Assembly (NCBI GenBank): GCA_002432555.1
Contig: DJFO01000288.1
Coordinates: forward strand, 2,392 to 10,289
Length of the DNA: 7,898 nucleotides
From: Marinagarivorans sp. UBA5870
GTDB lineage: Bacteria > Pseudomonadota > Gammaproteobacteria > Pseudomonadales > Cellvibrionaceae
Direction of reading: 5' to 3'
This document shows positions 5,530 to 7,898 of this stretch, one piece after another. Position 1 is the stretch's first letter, and every line of letters starts with the position of its first letter. Made by a program: the position numbers and the translations under genes. The notes below the pieces were generated by a model. The model was not told the origin of the DNA. It did no database searches and was given only the letters and a program-made list of their open reading frames with translations.

Positions 5530-6045
5530 TCAGCGTACCTGGAAATCGTGGGCAGCTATATTCGTGCGGCCGGGAATATTGGGGAAATTTTCCCCGGCCA
5601 CGGGATTGCCGGCTGTCTGCACATAGGAGAAAACTGGAGTTGTACCGGTCAGCTCAGCGAAAATATGTACGTCCCTAAGCGAACTTGTATCAAAGAACCA
5701 AACGGTCGCGTGCTTATTGACCAACTCCCGAATTTTGTCGCGGATTTTTTTGCGTTTATCGAAATCTGGCGCAACGGTTTGCACTTTGAACTCGCTGATA
5801 GCACCAACGACATAAAACGTGGTGCAGGTGCTGCCGCCCCCCGATTTAAGAGCCTTAAGTGCATCGTCTATTAATACAGGCTCGGTGGCGATAGTGATAT
5901 GCACCCCAACCAGCCCCGTCGGCAGCAAACCCGTGATCGTGATACAGGTGCTGACGCCCGGATAACAAATTCGGCCCGTCGCTGAACCGACAAATTCTTC
6001 CCGCAGAACCATATCGGCTCCACCACCTCTAGTGCGCAATGGCAT
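5530..6045 (-). CDS. Unrecognised 171-residue protein, possible Cys/His-dyad fold
   Basis: I do not recognise the family. The start ATG at 6045 has GGGAGAG about 5 nt upstream. A second ATG at 6012 (residue 12) also has GGTGGAG nearby, so the N-terminus is uncertain. No signal peptide or membrane segment is visible, suggesting a cytoplasmic soluble protein. The N-terminal half is beta-like and glycine-rich: CYPGVSTCITITGLLPTG, then VGVHIT. Next comes YVVGAISEFK, a charged likely helix (DKRKKIRDKIRELV, about 95-110) and WFFDTSS. The Cys34-His49 spacing with beta strands around both recalls the catalytic dyad of CheD/CNF1/BLF1 glutamine deamidases, but the LGSC/LSGC motif and the Thr six residues before Cys are missing. 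The gene stands alone, more than 700 bp from the nrt operon and 361 bp from the DUF4142 gene. Coding status is supported by the ribosome binding site and ordinary protein composition. Confidence 0.7.
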   Translation of the reverse strand: MPLRTRGGGADMVLREEFVGSATGRICYPGVSTCITITGLLPTGLVGVHITIATEPVLIDDALKALKSGGGSTCTTFYVVGAISEFKVQTVAPDFDKRKKIRDKIRELVNKHATVWFFDTSSLRDVHIFAELTGTTPVFSYVQTAGNPVAGENFPNIPGRTNIAAHDFQVR

Positions 6046-6406
6046 TCCAACTCTCCCGCTAGATACTGCTGCTCATGTGTCAGCGCAAAGTAGCACAGCG
6101 AAGCCGGCACCGCTCGGATAATCTGTTAATTATGCGGATAGTCAAATTTAATCGTGTCATGCAGCTGACTTAATCGACAGGCGTTGTTCGTTTTTGCAAC
6201 AATCAAAAACAACTCCAGGTGCTGTTTTTTCAGGGATTATTTGGCGGGATCAACCGGAAAAGGAGATTTGCAGAAAGGAACGCGATCAAAGTTGTGCTTC
6301 ACGATCGCGTCTAAATATTGAAGCGGGATCCGGTAACCAGCGACGCACGCTCAGCTATAGCCGCTGCGCCGCGAACCCGATCCCGATGATCATTTCGGGC
6401 AGTAAA
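6046..6406. other. Intergenic region upstream of the 171-residue gene
   Basis: This 361-bp, partly AT-rich spacer has no supportable gene. It contains CCCGA/TCGGG at 6382-6399 just after the DUF4142 stop (8-nt loop, no U-run). An interrupted dyad lies at about 6184-6211 (TTGTTCGTTTTTG with CAAAAACAA). A candidate promoter for the 171-residue gene lies at 6118-6145. Confidence 0.5.
6118..6145 (-). promoter_or_regulatory. Candidate sigma70 promoter for the 171-residue gene
   Basis: On the minus strand TTGACT (6145-6140, 5 of 6 to the -35 consensus) and GATTAT (6123-6118, 4 of 6) are separated by 16 bp within an AT-rich stretch. It lies about 75 bp upstream of the ATG at 6045, with no competing gene between. 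Confidence 0.4.
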
Positions 6407-7300
6407 TCAACGGCTGGTCGACCGGCCGCCGCTGCTCGAACTAGAACTTGAGCTCGAACCAGAACGACTTGAGGTGGCTCCGGTTGCGCTACCTGCATCA
6501 GTGCCGCTTCGGGTTCCAGTTCCAGTTCCAGTTCCAGTTCCCGTGCTCATATCACTGCCGCTACCGCTTCTGGTACCCGTTCCGGTGCCGCTGCCCGTGT
6601 TACTGCCGCTTCGGGTGCTCGTCGCACCGCTGGCGTCACTACCACTTCGAGTACTTGTGCCACCGCCGGCCTCAGAGCCAGAGCCGGTACCGCTTCCCGT
6701 GGAGCTACCCGCTGCCATTCCTGCGCCGGCACTGCCGGGTTCGATGCCGGTCCGCCCATCATTCTCGGTTCGCTTACTTTGTCGATCTTTTTTCTGTTCG
6801 GTGCTCGATTTGAGCGCCTGTGCCATTTGCAGGTGGTGCTCTAATTTCGGCAGAGTTTTGTCGGCAAAAGCTTTCAGCTCGGGATCTTTGATTGTGCTCG
6901 CTTGGCGGAAGAGTTCGATTGTCTGCTCGTGCGCAGCGACTTGGTTGTTCGCATAAGCTTCGTCAAAGGATTCGCCATCTCGGAGCTTCAGTACCTGTCC
7001 CTTTGCCTGATCCATCAATGTTTTATCATTGGCGGTATCCAGCTTTTTATTTTTCGCGAGAGTTTTCAATTCTTGATTCGCTTTGGTGTGATCATCGATC
7101 ATGGTTTGTGCAAAAGTTTTTACCTCTTGAGAGGTGCCTTTTTTCAGGGCCATTTTGCTGGTTTCAATTTCCGCCAAACCCTTGGCGGATGCTTTTTCTA
7201 CAAATTCTTTTGGCTCGATAGATTCTGCGGCCAGAACGTTCGCGCATGGCACCGCTCCGGCTAAGAGAATAGCGAGACAGAGTTTTCTCATGGAAGTCAT
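6407..7300 (-). CDS. Exported DUF4142 (ferritin-like) protein with low-complexity Ser/Gly/Thr tail
   Basis: This 297-residue protein starts at the ATG at 7300, with GAGGCG about 6 nt upstream; a longer in-frame ATG at 7393 adds a stretch that is not signal-like. Residues 1-25 are a Sec-type signal peptide (MRKLCLAILLAG core, VLAA before the cleavage site). Residues about 29-165 match DUF4142, a helical ferritin-like domain: IDDHTKAN near 68, AAHEQTIELF near 122, and DPELKAFADKTLPKLEHHLQMA at the end of the domain. No function is established for the family; its members are periplasmic or envelope proteins. Residues about 180-297 are low-complexity and end in a run of nine serines and an Arg-containing tail. 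The RSG(S/T) unit recurs five times (from 218, 230, 244, 264 and 279). The tail is positively charged through Arg and probably disordered. The gene stands alone on the minus strand. Confidence 0.88.
   Translation of the reverse strand: MTSMRKLCLAILLAGAVPCANVLAAESIEPKEFVEKASAKGLAEIETSKMALKKGTSQEVKTFAQTMIDDHTKANQELKTLAKNKKLDTANDKTLMDQAKGQVLKLRDGESFDEAYANNQVAAHEQTIELFRQASTIKDPELKAFADKTLPKLEHHLQMAQALKSSTEQKKDRQSKRTENDGRTGIEPGSAGAGMAAGSSTGSGTGSGSEAGGGTSTRSGSDASGATSTRSGSNTGSGTGTGTRSGSGSDMSTGTGTGTGTGTRSGTDAGSATGATSSRSGSSSSSSSSSGGRSTSR
6513..6542 (-). repeat. Hexanucleotide microsatellite inside the DUF4142 tail
   Basis: On the plus strand the hexamer GTTCCA is repeated four times, followed by GTTCCC. 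On the minus strand it encodes alternating Gly-Thr (about residues 253-262). Gain or loss of units keeps the reading frame, so the tail length can vary without breaking the gene. Confidence 0.9.
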
Positions 7301-7637
7301 GTTGTTCGCCTCATAGGGTATTAGAAAGGAAATCGCACAGCTGCCTGGATAGGCAGAAGACGGTGAGCAAATGACTTGCCATGGCGATCGCACGGCAATA
7401 AGTGACGCAAGAATTTTTTCTTCGGCGCCGCTAGACGATTAAAACGCCCCGGCGCGCTCGAAAAAACACCAAATGCGTCGAAAATTTTGTAGCGGAAAGG
7501 ATGGCTTCGTTGTAATTTTTTCCCGAATCATCCGCAGGCTCTCGCGGACTTCCTTTAAATTATTAAGTCATCGCGCCGTAGCGTGGCGGCGACTTCACGG
7601 GGCCTGCTTAACGCCCGGCCGTATTCGCTCACCTTCA
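7301..7637. other. Intergenic region upstream of the DUF4142 gene
   Basis: This 337-bp stretch holds no well-supported gene apart from the doubtful 27-codon ORF at 7555-7638. A perfect hairpin CTGCCT-GGAT-AGGCAG lies at 7341-7356, about 40 nt before the DUF4142 start and probably in its 5' leader. A longer interrupted dyad (GCGCCG/CGGCGC with flanking T and A tracts) spans 7414-7466. I see no convincing -35/-10 pair. Confidence 0.5.
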
Positions 7638-7638
7638 T
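7555..7638 (-). CDS. Doubtful 27-codon ORF overlapping the upstream stop (TGATG)
   Basis: An ATG at 7638-7636 shares its first base with the last base of the upstream gene's TGA stop, the arrangement used for translational coupling. It encodes 27 residues, MKVSEYGRALSRPREVAATL and seven more, ending at TAA 7557-7555. No homologue is recognised and no separate ribosome binding site is present; GGTGG just upstream is weak. It could be a real coupled peptide, a relic of a longer gene, or chance. Confidence 0.2.
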   Translation of the reverse strand: MKVSEYGRALSRPREVAATLRRDDLII

Positions 7639-7898
7639 CAGCGGCCACCGCCGCCTCCGCCCCCACCGCCGCCACCTGAGGATCCGCCGCCACCGCCACC
7701 GGAAGAGCGGCCGGGTGATGAGGAAGATGAACTGACCGAGGCGCTCAGCGCGTTGCCTAAACCGCTGCTGATGCTGGCGAGACTGGTCACGCCGCCAGGC
7801 ATGCGGTACCAACCGATTCGATTGACGGATTCGGTCGCCGCCGCCGCGCCCACAGCTTGAATCAACCGCTCCGCCCAGGCGTCTTCAACTTCCAGTGC
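7638..7898 (-). CDS. C-terminal end of a Gly/Ser-tailed membrane protein (probably DUF2207-like); 5' end outside window
   Basis: The frame is open from the right edge to the TGA at 7640-7638, giving 86 residues of a C-terminus. It begins ALEVEDAWAERL, continues through an Ala-rich segment and WYRMPGG, then a Ser-rich run (SSSSSSPGRSS). It ends in six glycines, SS, eleven glycines and Arg. DUF2207 (YciQ-like) membrane proteins typically end in exactly this Ser then poly-Gly style, usually with a final Trp, and carry a similar region before it. The identification rests on this resemblance alone. A TTG at 7865 could be read as a start but has no support; the frame continues upstream as ordinary protein. 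Confidence 0.6.
   Translation of the reverse strand, partial: ALEVEDAWAERLIQAVGAAAATESVNRIGWYRMPGGVTSLASISSGLGNALSASVSSSSSSPGRSSGGGGGGSSGGGGGGGGGGGR

Noticed and set aside
6474..6956. Long plus-strand ORF (160 codons) rich in Val/Pro/Leu
   Set aside because: Antisense shadow of the DUF4142 low-complexity tail; the repetitive DNA opens several frames, and there is no ribosome binding site or normal protein composition.
7384..7391. GCGATCGC octamer (also at 5121-5128), recalling the HIP1 element of cyanobacteria
   Set aside because: Only two copies in 7.9 kb and the rest of the window is proteobacterial in style; chance palindromes.
7414..7466. Interrupted GC dyad with flanking T and A tracts, considered as a terminator
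   Set aside because: On both strands the T-run precedes the stem and the A-run follows it, the reverse of a functional Rho-independent terminator; the stem is short with a 19-nt loop.
1..7898. CRISPR array, tRNA/rRNA genes, transposase or integrase genes
   Set aside because: No regularly spaced repeats, no cloverleaf or rRNA signature and no mobile-element protein was seen on either strand.

Overview
All confident genes in this window lie on the minus strand. The window fits a Gram-negative, probably gammaproteobacterial genome. The best taxonomic clue is a lipoprotein with long polyserine linkers, a carbohydrate-binding-like domain and PKD domains. That style is typical of polysaccharide degraders such as Cellvibrio, Saccharophagus and Teredinibacter. 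The assignment is an inference from protein style; there is no rRNA or other marker here.

In transcription order (right to left) the layout is as follows. (a) 7898-7638 is the C-terminal end of a membrane protein with a Gly/Ser-rich tail, probably DUF2207-like; its stop codon overlaps the ATG of a doubtful 27-codon ORF. (b) 7300-6407 is an exported DUF4142 (ferritin-like) protein with a low-complexity Ser/Gly/Thr/Arg tail that contains a hexanucleotide microsatellite. (c) 6045-5530 is an unrecognised 171-residue protein with a Cys/His arrangement loosely like that of CheD/CNF1-type deamidases. (d) 5529-4756 is about 770 bp without a supportable gene. It is rich in inverted repeats, and its part nearest the next gene holds a sigma54-like promoter and an NtrC-like site. 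(e) 4755-1554 is a three-gene nitrate-type ABC importer: periplasmic binding protein with a twin-arginine signal (NrtA-like), permease (NrtB-like) and ATPase (NrtD-like). (f) 1302-1 is the polyserine/PKD lipoprotein, which runs off the left edge.

The importer genes form a compact operon, with spacers of 63 bp (nrtA-nrtB) and 40 bp (nrtB-nrtD). The first spacer holds a UUCG-loop hairpin. The second is built from a 14-bp unit present three times, and each copy places a TAA stop in a different frame. The operon probably takes up nitrate (or nitrite/cyanate) for assimilation under nitrogen-limitation control. No nitrate or nitrite reductase gene follows it; the next gene is the carbohydrate-type lipoprotein, which has its own strong ribosome binding site and a candidate promoter.

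I found no RNA gene, insertion sequence or CRISPR array. I did not find a clear new multi-gene system. The least explained items are the 171-residue protein, the hairpin cluster upstream of nrtA and the triplicated stop-codon repeat.
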